Notes: generated by a model from the letters alone, not told the origin. DNA of 64,000 nucleotides from Pseudomonas sp. R28(2017) (GCF_002112505.1 NZ_NEHW01000018.1:51329-115328), one strand, 5' to 3'. Counted from the first letter of the stretch, positions 1-8,599 are shown. Made by a program: numbers and translations.

Positions 1-203
1 GCCTGGCCTGCCGGGTCCACCGCCTGCACCTCGCCTGGGGTGATGGTTTCCGGTTTTTTCGGCGGCGGGGCATCCTCCACCACCTTTTTCTCCAGCTTTT
101 CTGCCTTGTCTTCGGCCACGGCGGCCTTGGCGCTTTCGGCGGCGTGCAAGGGGCTTGCGAGCAGGGCCGAAGTCAAGCAGATCACCATCCACGAAAGGCG
201 CAT
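1..203 (-). CDS. Exported protein, N-terminal part only (runs off the window)
   Basis: The minus-strand frame is open from an ATG at 203 to the window edge (67 codons seen). It starts with a signal peptide (basic MRLSW, hydrophobic core, ASPLHA-A cleavage site). A Lys/Glu/Ala/Pro-rich linker with a PPPKKPE stretch follows, so the mature protein is periplasmic or envelope-linked. The N-terminus reminds me of pseudomonad SleB-type cell-wall hydrolases, but the catalytic domain lies outside the window, so that is only a guess. The gene is transcribed away from the AEC transporter on the same strand, 48 bp downstream of its stop. Confidence 0.6.
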   Translation of the reverse strand, partial: MRLSWMVICLTSALLASPLHAAESAKAAVAEDKAEKLEKKVVEDAPPPKKPETITPGEVQAVDPAGQ

Positions 204-251
204 GGTCGAGTTTCCGAAGTGTGGGCTGATTCACAGTCTAGCCAAACGGCT

Positions 252-1169
252 TCACTTCAGCGTAAGCATTAGCACCAAAGGCAAGGTCACGGCCGCCACC
301 ACGGTCTGCAGGGCGATGATGGTCGCCATCAGCGGCGCGTTGCCGCCCATCTGCCGCGCCATCACGTAGGACGACGAAGCGGTCGGCAAGGCCTGGAACA
401 GCACCGCCACGACCGCCGCCTGGCCGCTCAGCCCCAGCACGCGGCACAGGCCCCAGGTGGTCAGCGGCATGACCAGGAACTTGAAGGCCGATGCCGCCAG
501 CAGTGGCCGCACTTGCTGGCCGAGGCTGGCGCCGCCGAGCGCGGCACCCACGCACAGCAGGCCCAGGGGCAGGGCGGCCTGCCCCAGCGCCTTGACCGTG
601 GGCTCCAGGCCCGCCGGCAGGCCCAGGCCGGTGACCCGCAGCAACAGGCCGCCGGCGCAACCGACGATCAGCGGGTTGGCAAAGATGGCCCGCAACACGG
701 TCGCCGGCGAGCTGTGCCGGGCACTGAAGCGGGCGAACACCAGCACGCAGAGCAGGTTGACCAAGGGCACGATGGCGGCGTTGGCCACGGCGGCCAGGGC
801 AATCCCGGCGCTGCCGTAGATGCCGGCGGCGAGGGTGGCGCCGATGTAGTTGTTGAAGCGCACGCCGCCCTGGAACACCGAGGTGAAGTCGGCGCCCTCG
901 TGGTTCACCGCACCCTGGTAGAGCACCAGCAGCACGGCACCCAGCAAGGTCGAAAGCATCAGCACACCGACCATGCCCAGCACCGGTACGCCTTCGAGGT
1001 TGGCCGTGGCCAGGCCATGCAGGAACAGTGAGGGCAGCAGCACGTAGTAGCTCAGGCGCTCGGCACCGGGCCAGAACGACTCGGCGAGAAAACCACGGAT
1101 GCGCAGGAAGGTGCCGAGGCTGATCAGCAGGATGATGGGCACCAGGGTGGTCAGCAGCAGGTGGAGCAT
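252..1169 (-). CDS. AEC (auxin efflux carrier) family transporter
   Basis: A 305-aa polytopic inner-membrane protein of the auxin efflux carrier/malonate permease family, which exports or exchanges small organic anions. About ten hydrophobic segments span the whole length, starting with LLLTTLVPIILLISLGTFL and ending LPLVLMLTLK. The family-typical paired half-domains with a central loop (around residue 150, FARFSARHSSP) are visible. The ATG at 1169 places the first membrane helix directly at the N-terminus, whereas an in-frame upstream start at 1199 adds only a polar decapeptide. The substrate cannot be read from the sequence. The next upstream gene is a LysR regulator on the same strand, which could control it. 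Confidence 0.85.
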   Translation of the reverse strand: MLHLLLTTLVPIILLISLGTFLRIRGFLAESFWPGAERLSYYVLLPSLFLHGLATANLEGVPVLGMVGVLMLSTLLGAVLLVLYQGAVNHEGADFTSVFQGGVRFNNYIGATLAAGIYGSAGIALAAVANAAIVPLVNLLCVLVFARFSARHSSPATVLRAIFANPLIVGCAGGLLLRVTGLGLPAGLEPTVKALGQAALPLGLLCVGAALGGASLGQQVRPLLAASAFKFLVMPLTTWGLCRVLGLSGQAAVVAVLFQALPTASSSYVMARQMGGNAPLMATIIALQTVVAAVTLPLVLMLTLK

Positions 1170-1268
1170 GGGTGTGATTCCGTGGTCGGGTACGGGCACA
1201 GGTTAGCGTGGCGGACCGGTCGGGAAAAACGTTGATTTCTGCAGTGACCGTTGAGGAAAACTGTACCT

Positions 1269-2132
1269 TCAGGCGTCCATGGCGGTCTTCAGCACTGCAC
1301 TCAGGTGCCGCCGCTGACTTTTTTCGTGTTCCAGCAGCACCACCCGCCGCACCAGCTGAGGCTCGCCAAACGGCAGGCAGGTGGCGGGCGGCAGGCGCTG
1401 CAGGTCGTCATCGGCCATGGGAATGATCGCCACACCCAGCCCCATCAGCGCCATGCGCGCCAGCGCTTCCTGGCTGTCCAGCTCCATCTGTTCGCTGACC
1501 TGCAAATGCTGGCGGCGCAGCTCCTGCTCGATCTGCCGCCCGGCCCAGGCGCGCTTGTCGAAGCGCAGGAACGGCTGGCTGGCGAGCAGCTGTGGCAGGC
1601 TGTGGCCGGCCAGGTCGGGGTGGGCGATGGCCCAGAAGCGGTCTTCGAACAGGGGCGTGAAGTCCAGGCTTTGCGGGTAGGGGCTGACCGGCTCGGTGGT
1701 GATCGCTGCATCCAGTTCGCCATCTTCCACACGCCGTGCCAGCTCTGCCGACATGCCTGAGTTGACGCTGATGTGCAGGTCCGGATGGTGCGCCTTGATC
1801 CACACGAGGGCCTTGGGCAGGCGTCGGGCCAGGACCGTGTGGATCGCCCCCAGGCGCAGCCGGCCACGCAGGCTCGGGCCGCTGGCCAGGGCATCGGCCA
1901 GTTCGTCGTAGGCACCGAGTATGTGCTCGGCCCGCGCCACGGCCAGTTGCCCGGCCTCGGTCAGCACCACCTGGCGGCGGCTGCGGTCGAACAGCGCGAC
2001 CTTGAGCTCGTCCTCGAGGGTCTTGATGTGCAGGCTCACAGCCGAAGGCGTGAGGCTGAGCAGGTCGGCGGCACGGGCGAAGGTGCCGTGGCGCGCGATG
2101 GTCACCAGGGTGCGCAGGGCTTTGAGGGACAC
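1269..2132 (-). CDS. LysR-family transcriptional regulator, divergent from sodC
   Basis: A 287-aa LysR regulator. The winged helix-turn-helix is at residues 1-60 (SLKALRTLVTIARHGTFARAAD, then LTPSAVSLHIKTLEDEL). A periplasmic-binding-protein-like effector domain follows to the C-terminus. The start is taken as GTG at 2132, with GGAG eight bases upstream; it gives the usual LysR length, while the longer open frame would run back through sodC. It is divergent from sodC (126 bp gap) and lies upstream of the AEC transporter on the same strand. Either neighbour could be its target. Nothing in the sequence identifies the ligand. Confidence 0.85.
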   Translation of the reverse strand: MSLKALRTLVTIARHGTFARAADLLSLTPSAVSLHIKTLEDELKVALFDRSRRQVVLTEAGQLAVARAEHILGAYDELADALASGPSLRGRLRLGAIHTVLARRLPKALVWIKAHHPDLHISVNSGMSAELARRVEDGELDAAITTEPVSPYPQSLDFTPLFEDRFWAIAHPDLAGHSLPQLLASQPFLRFDKRAWAGRQIEQELRRQHLQVSEQMELDSQEALARMALMGLGVAIIPMADDDLQRLPPATCLPFGEPQLVRRVVLLEHEKSQRRHLSAVLKTAMDA

Positions 2133-2258
2133 GCGAACGGCTCCGGGCGGCAAGGGAAGTGTTTCAGTCTGTGGCTGGATGGAATGCCTGGCAAGCTGCG
2201 CAGTCCCAAAAGTCACGTGGGTACGAAACCCACCTACCCCAAGCCATGGAGAAACGAC

Positions 2259-2774
2259 ATGAAAGCAGTAGTCTTCACCGCATTGCTGGCCTCGGCCGGT
2301 CTCGCCCAGGCCGCGCAGACGGTGGAACTGAAGCTGGCCGGGGCGGATGGCCCGGGCAAGTCGATCGGTACCATCAGCATCGAACAGAACCCGTACGGCA
2401 CCGTGCTCACCCCCGACCTCAAGGACCTGCCGCCGGGCGTGCATGGTTTCCACCTGCACCAGAAGGGCTCCTGCGCAGCGGCAGAGGAAAACGGCAAGCC
2501 GGTACCGGCGGGCGCGGCAGGTGGCCACTGGGACCCGGATTCCACCAACGCGCACAAGGGCCCGTATGACGACAGCGGTCACCGTGGCGACCTGCCGGCA
2601 CTTTATGTCGGCGCCGACGGCAAGGCCACCTACCCGGTATTGGCGCCACGTCTGAAAGCCACGGATTTCAAAGGCCATGCATTGATGGTGCATGCCGGTG
2701 GCGACAACCACAGCGACCACCCGGAGAAGCTTGGCGGTGGTGGTGCCCGTGTGGCTTGTGGGGTGGTTGAGTAA
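2259..2774 (+). CDS. sodC: Periplasmic Cu,Zn superoxide dismutase
   Basis: A 171-aa SodC that dismutates superoxide in the periplasm. Residues 1-19 are a signal peptide ending AQA-A. The metal site is complete by eye: HGFHLH supplies copper ligands, GGHWDP the bridging His, HRGDLPAL and the DNHSDHPEKLGGGGAR segment the remaining ligands and electrostatic loop. The conserved disulfide pair is present (KGSC and VACG). The ATG at 2259 follows GGAG at 2248-2251. It lies divergent from a LysR gene. Length and motif order match bacterial monomeric or dimeric SodC. Confidence 0.95.
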   Translation: MKAVVFTALLASAGLAQAAQTVELKLAGADGPGKSIGTISIEQNPYGTVLTPDLKDLPPGVHGFHLHQKGSCAAAEENGKPVPAGAAGGHWDPDSTNAHKGPYDDSGHRGDLPALYVGADGKATYPVLAPRLKATDFKGHALMVHAGGDNHSDHPEKLGGGGARVACGVVE

Positions 2775-2805
2775 GGTCGACAGGGCCGGGCAAGCCGGTG
2801 CTGGA

Positions 2806-3726
2806 TTAGCTACGCAGCCACGCCACCAACCCCAGCACTGTTGCCGTGGTGTCGCGGCCATGCGGCACCACCAGGTAATAGGCTTCCCGCGGCTTCACCA
2901 CCAGGTCGGTCAGGCGCACCAGCTCGCCCGAGGCCAGCAGGTGGTCGAGCATGCGCCCCCAGCCCAGCGCCACCCCATGCCCGTGCAACGCGGCCTGGAT
3001 GGTGTCGGTGTACAGGTGGCAGCGCAGCCCGTAGTCGAGCTTCGGCGGGTTGCCACCCAGGGCGCGGAACCAGGTCGGCCAGGTCATCCAGCCTTCGGTG
3101 GTGGCATCGGCGTCGAGCAGGTCGGCGTGGTACAGCGCCTCCAGCGAATCGGGCATGGCATGGTGTGCCAGCCATGCTGGCGAACACACCGGAAAAACCT
3201 CTTCCTCGAACAGCTGCAGCGCCGTGCCATCCTCCCAGCGGCCATTACCGTAGCGCACCAGCAAGTCGACATCGTGGTTGCGCAGGTCGCCGGTGAACAT
3301 CTGCGTGGCCAGGCGCAGGCGTATCTGGGGCATGCTCGCGCGCAGATTGCTCAGGCGCGGCATCACCCGCAGCTGGGAAAAGGTCGCGGTGGTGCTGAGC
3401 ACCAGCTCCTGTTCTGCGCCACCGTCACTGAGGCGGTCGAACACCGCGGCAACCTTCTGCAGCGACTCGGACATCACCGCGAACAGCGCCTGGCCTTCGC
3501 TGGTCAGGCGGATGCCGCGGTGCAGGCGCTGGAACAGCTGGACCCCGAGGTTGTCCTCGAGTTGCCTGATCTGCTTGCTCACCGCTGCCTGGGTCACGCC
3601 CAGCTCACGGGCCGCCAGGGTGACACTGCTGTGGCGGGCGACCGCTTCAAACTCGAGGAGGGCAGTCATCGAGGGGATGATGCGTCGGTAGCCTTTGTGC
3701 GTATTGCCGTTTTCGGGTGTTTTCAT
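2806..3726 (-). CDS. LysR-family regulator, GcvA-like
   Basis: A 306-aa LysR regulator. The N-terminal HTH (SMTALLEFEAVARHSSVTLAA, then VTQAAVSKQIRQLEDNLG) is followed by an effector domain with the GcvA-like LVRYGNG motif. The ATG at 3726 has AGGA six bases upstream; an ATG five codons earlier lacks comparable spacing. It converges on sodC, with 31 bp between the stops. To the right lies the displaced repeat of the START gene, so its original divergent partner may have been lost or moved. The target is unknown. Confidence 0.82.
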   Translation of the reverse strand: MKTPENGNTHKGYRRIIPSMTALLEFEAVARHSSVTLAARELGVTQAAVSKQIRQLEDNLGVQLFQRLHRGIRLTSEGQALFAVMSESLQKVAAVFDRLSDGGAEQELVLSTTATFSQLRVMPRLSNLRASMPQIRLRLATQMFTGDLRNHDVDLLVRYGNGRWEDGTALQLFEEEVFPVCSPAWLAHHAMPDSLEALYHADLLDADATTEGWMTWPTWFRALGGNPPKLDYGLRCHLYTDTIQAALHGHGVALGWGRMLDHLLASGELVRLTDLVVKPREAYYLVVPHGRDTTATVLGLVAWLRS

Positions 3727-3815
3727 GCGACGTCCTGGCAAGGCGCGACGCGCTGGTCCGCGCCGCGCGCAGACAGTGGCAGAAAACGCGGCAGGCCGAT
3801 AGGGCTTCTCAGGGT

Positions 3816-3902
3816 TGGCGCTCGGCTACCGCACGCAAGGTCCGCAGCGTCACCACCGGGGCGTCGACGACGAAGCGGTTGGCCAGCCAGCCCGGCACGT
3901 CC
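3816..3902. repeat. Direct repeat copy R1: detached 3' end of the START-domain gene
   Basis: This 87-bp block matches 4539-4625 at 85 of 87 positions by eye. It encodes, on the minus strand, the last 28 or so codons of the START-domain protein (DVPGWLANRF through AERQP plus stop). Both differences are GTG/GTA changes in Val codons, so both are synonymous. A weaker match continues a few bases on each side, including the stop codon. This copy is not attached to any open frame. Confidence 0.9.
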
Positions 3903-4005
3903 GCCCAAACTGCAACTGATAGTTTTGCCAGTAGTACGATTGCTTTGCCCTTTCTAATCTGTGTGTGCGGCTAAAGAATGGCTTTGGCCGGAAGAGGGTA
4001 GTGAC

Positions 4006-4458
4006 ATGAATATTCTTGAATATGCAGGCGTGAAATTTAACGAAGAAGCCAGGCAACAAGCGAGGGCTGAAGTAGAGCAGTGGTTCAGTGTTACCTGGAA
4101 GCGCCCGAATGAAGAATATGAAACTCATGAGGGCTCAGACGCGTTCATCGACTATGAGTTTAATGTTGGCCACATTCAGCTGGTAGGCAACATAATCCGA
4201 AATCACTCATGGTTGGTGCTTAACATTCCCAACGATTATGACGACGGCATCTATGACATTATCACGTTCGACCAGAAGCTGGCGGGGGACGAAGGTGTCG
4301 TGTTGGGAGGCGCATTAGACCAAATTATGATGGTGGACTGGAATGGGAAAGTGGAATTTGCACGAAAAGAAAAATTCACGGCAACATTTTTTGCAAGCAA
4401 TGAACGCGGCTATGAAATCAAGCACGCGAGCATGGAATTCAATAGCTATAAGAAGTAG
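4006..4458 (+). CDS. Orphan low-GC gene, 150 aa, unknown function
   Basis: I do not recognise the family. The product is an acidic, soluble 150-aa protein without signal peptide or membrane segment. It is rich in aromatic and Asp/Glu residues (for example IPNDYDDGIYDIITFD and MVDWNGKVEF) and looks like a small alpha+beta domain. That resembles the general character of contact-dependent or polymorphic-toxin immunity proteins, but this is impression only. The base composition is clearly more AT-rich than its neighbours. The ATG at 4006 has a purine-rich GAAGAGGG upstream. The gene sits between two copies of the 3' end of the adjacent START gene, which argues for horizontal arrival. No toxin or mobility gene accompanies it. 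Confidence 0.7.
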   Translation: MNILEYAGVKFNEEARQQARAEVEQWFSVTWKRPNEEYETHEGSDAFIDYEFNVGHIQLVGNIIRNHSWLVLNIPNDYDDGIYDIITFDQKLAGDEGVVLGGALDQIMMVDWNGKVEFARKEKFTATFFASNERGYEIKHASMEFNSYKK

Positions 4459-4531
4459 TTAACAAGCGCCGTTGTGATGGCATGCGGTCATGGATTTGAA
4501 TTGCATATATTCTCCATGAGGCGTCAGGCTC

Positions 4532-5131
4532 TCACGGCTGGCGCTCGGCTACCGCACGCAAGGTCCGCAGCGTTACCACCGGGGCGTCGACGACGAAGCG
4601 GTTGGCCAGCCAGCCCGGTACGTCCCCGGCAGGGTCTGCCTGCAACTGGTAGGTCACCTCGGTTTCGCGCTCGCCGAGCGGCTTCATGATCCATTCGCCC
4701 GACAGGTGCTGAACGCGGATCAACCCAGGCTCTTCGGGCAAGCGGCCCGGTTCGGCGCTCAGGTGGCGCACCAGGGTGCCGTCATCCAGGCGCTCGGTGC
4801 GGACCTTGAGAATGATGTCCCGTGGCAGGGTCGGCCACGGCAGGTTGGTGGTCAGGTAGACCCAGGTGCTGTCGCCGTCCACGTCCAGCAAGCGCATCTG
4901 CTCGCAGGCATACAGCCATTTGCACGCCACCCGCAGGTTTTCCTGCAGGTCGACGAGGGTACGCACGCTGGCTTTCATGGTGCTGACGCCGCGGAACTGC
5001 TGATAGGGCGAATCGGCCACGCCGCTGAGGTACACGCGGATACCTTCGCGGTCGTAGGCAATCTTCCAGTCGTCAGCGGCCAGGCTGGCGGTGGCAACCA
5101 GCAAAAGGGTAAGTATCAGGCAGCGGTTCAT
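4532..5131 (-). CDS. Exported START-domain protein
   Basis: A 199-aa protein with an N-terminal signal peptide (hydrophobic LILTLLLVATASLA, cut before ADDW) and a START/SRPBCC lipid-binding fold over most of its length. Recognisable pieces are DWKIAYDREGIRVY, the LPWPTLPRD segment, SGEWIMKPL and the C-terminal helix VPGWLANRFVVDAPV. It is probably periplasmic and may bind a hydrophobic ligand; none can be assigned. Its last 28 codons are duplicated at 3816-3902. The ATG at 5131 directly begins the signal peptide. Confidence 0.85.
   Translation of the reverse strand: MNRCLILTLLLVATASLAADDWKIAYDREGIRVYLSGVADSPYQQFRGVSTMKASVRTLVDLQENLRVACKWLYACEQMRLLDVDGDSTWVYLTTNLPWPTLPRDIILKVRTERLDDGTLVRHLSAEPGRLPEEPGLIRVQHLSGEWIMKPLGERETEVTYQLQADPAGDVPGWLANRFVVDAPVVTLRTLRAVAERQP
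4539..4625. repeat. Direct repeat copy R2: functional 3' end of the START-domain gene
   Basis: This is the partner of the repeat at 3816-3902, in the same orientation about 720 bp away. It forms the intact C-terminal coding end of the START-domain gene. The two copies flank the low-GC orphan gene at 4006-4458. That arrangement is expected when a segment inserts at the 3' end of a gene and brings its own version of that end. Confidence 0.9.
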
Positions 5132-5180
5132 GGCCAGTACCGCGCTATGGGGCAGGGCTTTTCAGTATGAGCGGCAAACA

Positions 5181-5206
5181 GAAAGCCCGCCAGGTGGCGG
5201 GCTTTC
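5181..5206 (-). terminator. Hairpin terminator of the AllE-type gene
   Basis: GAAAGCCCGCC and GGCGGGCTTTC form an 11-bp stem around a short loop, 17 bp past the stop of the minus-strand bicupin gene. On that strand the stem is followed by a T-rich TGTTTG. It is symmetric enough to stop transcription from either side. Confidence 0.75.
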
Positions 5207-5222
5207 GGGCATCAGCCTGAAC

Positions 5223-6059
5223 TCAACGCTGTGGGTTGAGGGTCAGGTGCACATGACGGTTGACGTCCTTGTACAGCAGGTAGCTGAACTTGCCTGGGCC
5301 ACCGGCGTAGCAGGCCTGCGGGCAGAAGGCGCGCAGCCACATGAAGTCACCGGCTTCCACTTCGACCCAGTCCTGGTTCAGGCGGTATACCGCCTTGCCT
5401 TCCAGCACATACAGGCCGTGTTCCATGACGTGGGTTTCAGCGAACGGAATCACGCCGCCCGGCTGGAAGGTGACGATGTTGACGTGCATGTCGTGGCGCA
5501 TGTCGGCCATGTCGACGAAGCGGGTGGTGACCCAGCGGCCTTCGGTGCCCGGCATTTCGATGACAGTGGCGTTGTCGCGGTGGGTGACGAACGACTCAGG
5601 CACGGCCAGGCCTTGGACCTTCTGGTAGTGCTTGCGCAGCCAGTGGAAGGTGACGTTGGCCTTGCTGTTGTTGCGCAGGCTCCACTCGGCGCCCGGTGCC
5701 AGGAAGGCGTAGCCGCCTGGGGTCAGGGTGTGGTGCTTGCCTTCGACGGTGATGTCCAGCTCGCCTTCGACGATGAACACCACGGCTTCGGCGTTCGGGT
5801 CCAGCTCAGGGCGCTCGCTGCCGCCTTCCGGGGCCACTTCGACGATGTACTGCGAGAAGGTTTCGGCGAAACCGGTCAGCGGGCGGGCGATGACCCACAT
5901 GCGCATCTTGTCCCAGAACGGCAGGTGGCTGGTGACGATGTCACGCATCACGCCTTTGGGGATGACGGCATAGGCTTCGGTGAACATGGCACGGTCAGTC
6001 AGCAGCTCGGTCTGAGCTGGGTGCCCACCGTGGGGGGCGAAGTAGGAGTGGTTCGACAT
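5223..6059 (-). CDS. allE: (S)-ureidoglycine aminohydrolase-type bicupin
   Basis: A 278-aa double-cupin protein of the AllE/YlbA family, which hydrolyses (S)-ureidoglycine to ureidoglycolate and ammonia in allantoin breakdown. The first cupin spans roughly residues 45-125 (VVFIVEGELDITVEGK, APGAEWSLRN). The second spans roughly 175-260 and carries the metal-ligand pattern: FQPGGVIPFAETHVMEHG, then EGKAVYRLNQDWVEVEAGDF. The start ATG at 6059 is followed by MSNHSYFAPHGG, typical of the family. No other allantoin or ureide gene is next to it; the neighbours concern sulfur. A terminator follows the stop. Confidence 0.85.
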   Translation of the reverse strand: MSNHSYFAPHGGHPAQTELLTDRAMFTEAYAVIPKGVMRDIVTSHLPFWDKMRMWVIARPLTGFAETFSQYIVEVAPEGGSERPELDPNAEAVVFIVEGELDITVEGKHHTLTPGGYAFLAPGAEWSLRNNSKANVTFHWLRKHYQKVQGLAVPESFVTHRDNATVIEMPGTEGRWVTTRFVDMADMRHDMHVNIVTFQPGGVIPFAETHVMEHGLYVLEGKAVYRLNQDWVEVEAGDFMWLRAFCPQACYAGGPGKFSYLLYKDVNRHVHLTLNPQR

Positions 6060-6191
6060 GAGCGGTCTCGACTTGTTGTTCTCTCCCCGTGCCTTGGACC
6101 ACACCGGCCGGTGCGTGCAGGGGATGTGCGGACAGCATAGGGGGCAGCCCGCATCATCCACAAATTAAATGTTGAAATACTCGACATTCAG

Positions 6192-7556
6192 TTACTGAAT
6201 GCGAACCTGGCGCCCCACGTGGGCCTCCGGCAGCCGGTCGCCGAGGCCGAACAGCTTGTGGCGCAAGGTGCCGTCGGCGTAGCCCAGTGGGTAGCGACCC
6301 CGTCGCTGAAGCTCCGGTACCAGCAGCTCGACCACGTTGGCCAGGTCGTCCGGTTGCACGGCATAGGTGAGGTTGAAGCCGTCGATACCGGCCTGGTCGA
6401 GCCAGTGCTCCAGCTGGTCGGCAACTTCGCCTGGCGAGCCGACCAATACCGGGCCGCGCCCGCCCAGGCCGACGAATTCAGCGGCCTCACGCACGCTCCA
6501 GCGGCGGTTCGGGTCGGCGGCGGTGAACGCTGCCAGGGCGGCGCGGCCAGCATCATTCTCGACATATTCGATGGGGGCGTCCGGGTCGAGGCCGGCGAAG
6601 TCGATGCCGGTCCAGCCCGACAGCAGGGCGAGGGATGCATCCAGGTCGACGTAGCGGCGGTATTCGGCAAAGCGCGCCTGGGCCTCTTGCGTGGTCGGCG
6701 CGACGATCAGCAGCGCCTGGGCATAAATGAGCACCTCGTCGCGGCCACGCCCGGCTACCTCGCCGGCCTGGCGAATACCGTCGGCGTAGCGGCGCAGCAC
6801 GGTAGGTGTCGGGCCGCTGATGAACACGCACTCGGCATGGCGAGCGGCGAACTGCTGGCCGCGCGCCGAGGCACCGGCCTGGAACAATACCGGGGTGCGC
6901 TGGGGCGAAGGCTGGCACAGGTGCATGCCGGGCACCTGGAAGTGCTCGCCAGCGTGCTGTATGGCGTGCACTTTCGACGGTTCGATGTAGCGGCCGGTTT
7001 CGCGCTCCAGTGCCACGGCATCGTCTTCCCAGCTTTTTTCCCAGAGTTTGTACAGCACCTCCAGGTATTCCTCGGCCAGGTCGTAGCGCTGGTCATGGCC
7101 CAGCTGACGGGCCAGGCCCAAGTTGCGCGCGGCGCTGTCGAGGTAGCCGGTGACGATGTTCCAGCCGACCCGGCCATTGCTCAGGTGGTCGAGCGTGGAC
7201 ATGCGCCGGGCAAACGGATAAGGGTGCTCGTAGGTCAGCGAAAAGGTCACGCCGAACCCCAGGTGCTCGGTGACCCCGGCCATGGCCGGCACCAGCAGCA
7301 GCGGGTCGTTGACCGGCACCTGCACGCCACCGCGCAGGGCGGCTTGCGGGCCACCCTGGTAGACGTCGTAGATACCCAGCACGTCGGCGATGAACAGCGC
7401 ATCGAACAGCCCGCGCTCCAGCAGGCGCGCAAGGTCGGTCCAGTAGTCCAGGCGGTTGAACGCCACGCTGGTGTTGCGCGGGTGGCGCCACAACCCCGGG
7501 GACTGGTGGCTGGCGGCGTTCATGCTGAAGGCGTTGAAACGGATGTGACGAGGCAT
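6192..7556 (-). CDS. LLM-class flavin-dependent monooxygenase, NtaA/SnaA/DszA type
   Basis: A 454-aa bacterial-luciferase-like monooxygenase using reduced FMN from a separate reductase. Family landmarks are RHIRFNAFSMN at the start, SLTYEHPYPFARRMSTLDHL, the GRVGWNIVTGYLDSAARN block, QAGASARGQQFAARHAE and the C-terminal AVQPDDLANVVELLVPELQ. Relatives desulfurise or dealkylate organosulfur or amino-polycarboxylate compounds. It lies 16 bp after a sulfonate-type binding-protein gene on the same strand, so the pair probably serves sulfur scavenging. ATG 7556 starts the conserved N-terminus. The exact substrate is unknown, and no flavin reductase is nearby. Confidence 0.87.
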   Translation of the reverse strand: MPRHIRFNAFSMNAASHQSPGLWRHPRNTSVAFNRLDYWTDLARLLERGLFDALFIADVLGIYDVYQGGPQAALRGGVQVPVNDPLLLVPAMAGVTEHLGFGVTFSLTYEHPYPFARRMSTLDHLSNGRVGWNIVTGYLDSAARNLGLARQLGHDQRYDLAEEYLEVLYKLWEKSWEDDAVALERETGRYIEPSKVHAIQHAGEHFQVPGMHLCQPSPQRTPVLFQAGASARGQQFAARHAECVFISGPTPTVLRRYADGIRQAGEVAGRGRDEVLIYAQALLIVAPTTQEAQARFAEYRRYVDLDASLALLSGWTGIDFAGLDPDAPIEYVENDAGRAALAAFTAADPNRRWSVREAAEFVGLGGRGPVLVGSPGEVADQLEHWLDQAGIDGFNLTYAVQPDDLANVVELLVPELQRRGRYPLGYADGTLRHKLFGLGDRLPEAHVGRQVRIQ

Positions 7557-7572
7557 GGCCTTCACTCCCTGA

Positions 7573-8544
7573 TCACGGCAACACGGAAGCCGGGTAGATG
7601 GCATCGGCCACCTGCAGCTTGCGCGGGATCAGGCCCAGGCCCTGGAAAGTATCGGCCAGTTTCTGCTGCTCGGCGACGATCTGGGGGGTGATGGCCACGG
7701 CGTTGTAGTTGCGCCGTTCGCTGGCCACCTCCAGCACGTTGGCGCTGATGCCCAGTTGCGGCGCCAGCAGTGCGGCGACTTCGGCGGGCTTGGTGTTGGC
7801 CCATTGGCTGACTTTGCCCAGTTCGCTGAAGAAGGTCTTCAGCAGGTCGCGGTGCTGGTCGGCGAAGGCGGCGGTGGACAGGTAGAAGGTGCGGTTGTTG
7901 GACAGGCCGCTGCCATCGCGCAGGTTCTTCAGGCCCGGCTGGCTTTCGGCTGCCGCGAGGAACGGGTCCCACAGGGTCACGGCCTGCACGCTGCCGGATT
8001 GCAGGGCGGCGACGGCATCGGCGGCGTTGTTGACGTAGGCCGGGGTGATGTCCTGATAGCTCAGGCCGGCCTGTTCCAGGGCCACCGCCAGCAGGTACTG
8101 GGCATTCCAGCCGCGGCCGGTGGCCACGCGCTTGCCTTTGAGGTCCTGCACTGCGGTGAGGTGATCCTGCTCACGCACCACCAGGCCGATGCCGCGCGGG
8201 TAGGGCTGCTCGGCGGCCAGGTACACCACCGGTTTGCCGGCGGCCTGGGCGAACACCGATGGCGCGTCTGCAGCGTGGCCCAGGTCGATGGCACCGGTGC
8301 TCAGCGCCTCGAGCAGTTGCGGCCCGGCGGCGAATTCGTGCCAGCTGACCTTCACGCCTTGGGGCGCCAGGGCCTTTTCCAGCGCGCCGCTGCCTTTGAG
8401 GATGTTGATGCTGTTGAACTTCTGATAGCCGATGCGCAGGGTCTTGGTGTCTTCGGCGAAGGCGCTGGACCAGGGCAGCAGGCTGCTGGCGAAAGTCGCC
8501 AGAATGCCGCCTAGCAGTAGGCGGCGCAGGGGGGAGAAGGGCAT
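7573..8544 (-). CDS. ABC-transporter substrate-binding protein, aliphatic sulfonate (SsuA-like)
   Basis: A 323-aa periplasmic binding protein. It has a signal peptide with an SAFA-E cleavage site, then the SsuA/NMT1 fold: TLRIGYQKFNSINILK, ALSTGAIDLGHAADAPSVFAQ, GKRVATGRGWNAQYLL and SVQAVTLWDPFLAA. It should bind sulfonates or related organosulfur compounds. ATG 8544 has AAGGAG eight bases upstream. It is the first gene of a unit with the LLM monooxygenase. No ABC ATPase or permease gene is present in the neighbourhood, so it must use components encoded elsewhere. Confidence 0.87.
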   Translation of the reverse strand: MPFSPLRRLLLGGILATFASSLLPWSSAFAEDTKTLRIGYQKFNSINILKGSGALEKALAPQGVKVSWHEFAAGPQLLEALSTGAIDLGHAADAPSVFAQAAGKPVVYLAAEQPYPRGIGLVVREQDHLTAVQDLKGKRVATGRGWNAQYLLAVALEQAGLSYQDITPAYVNNAADAVAALQSGSVQAVTLWDPFLAAAESQPGLKNLRDGSGLSNNRTFYLSTAAFADQHRDLLKTFFSELGKVSQWANTKPAEVAALLAPQLGISANVLEVASERRNYNAVAITPQIVAEQQKLADTFQGLGLIPRKLQVADAIYPASVLP

Positions 8545-8599
8545 TGACGTCGCTCCTTGAGCAGGTGGGAAAGGGTGCACCCAGCCTAAGGAGGAGGCG

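Noticed and set aside
1269..2861. 530-codon version of the LysR gene
   Set aside because: The extra N-terminal part runs antisense through all of sodC. The GTG at 2132 with GGAG gives the normal LysR length.
3723..3908. Minus-strand frame starting MGGRAGLAGQP within the displaced repeat
   Set aside because: It reads the duplicated START-gene end out of frame; the repeat itself is the better explanation.
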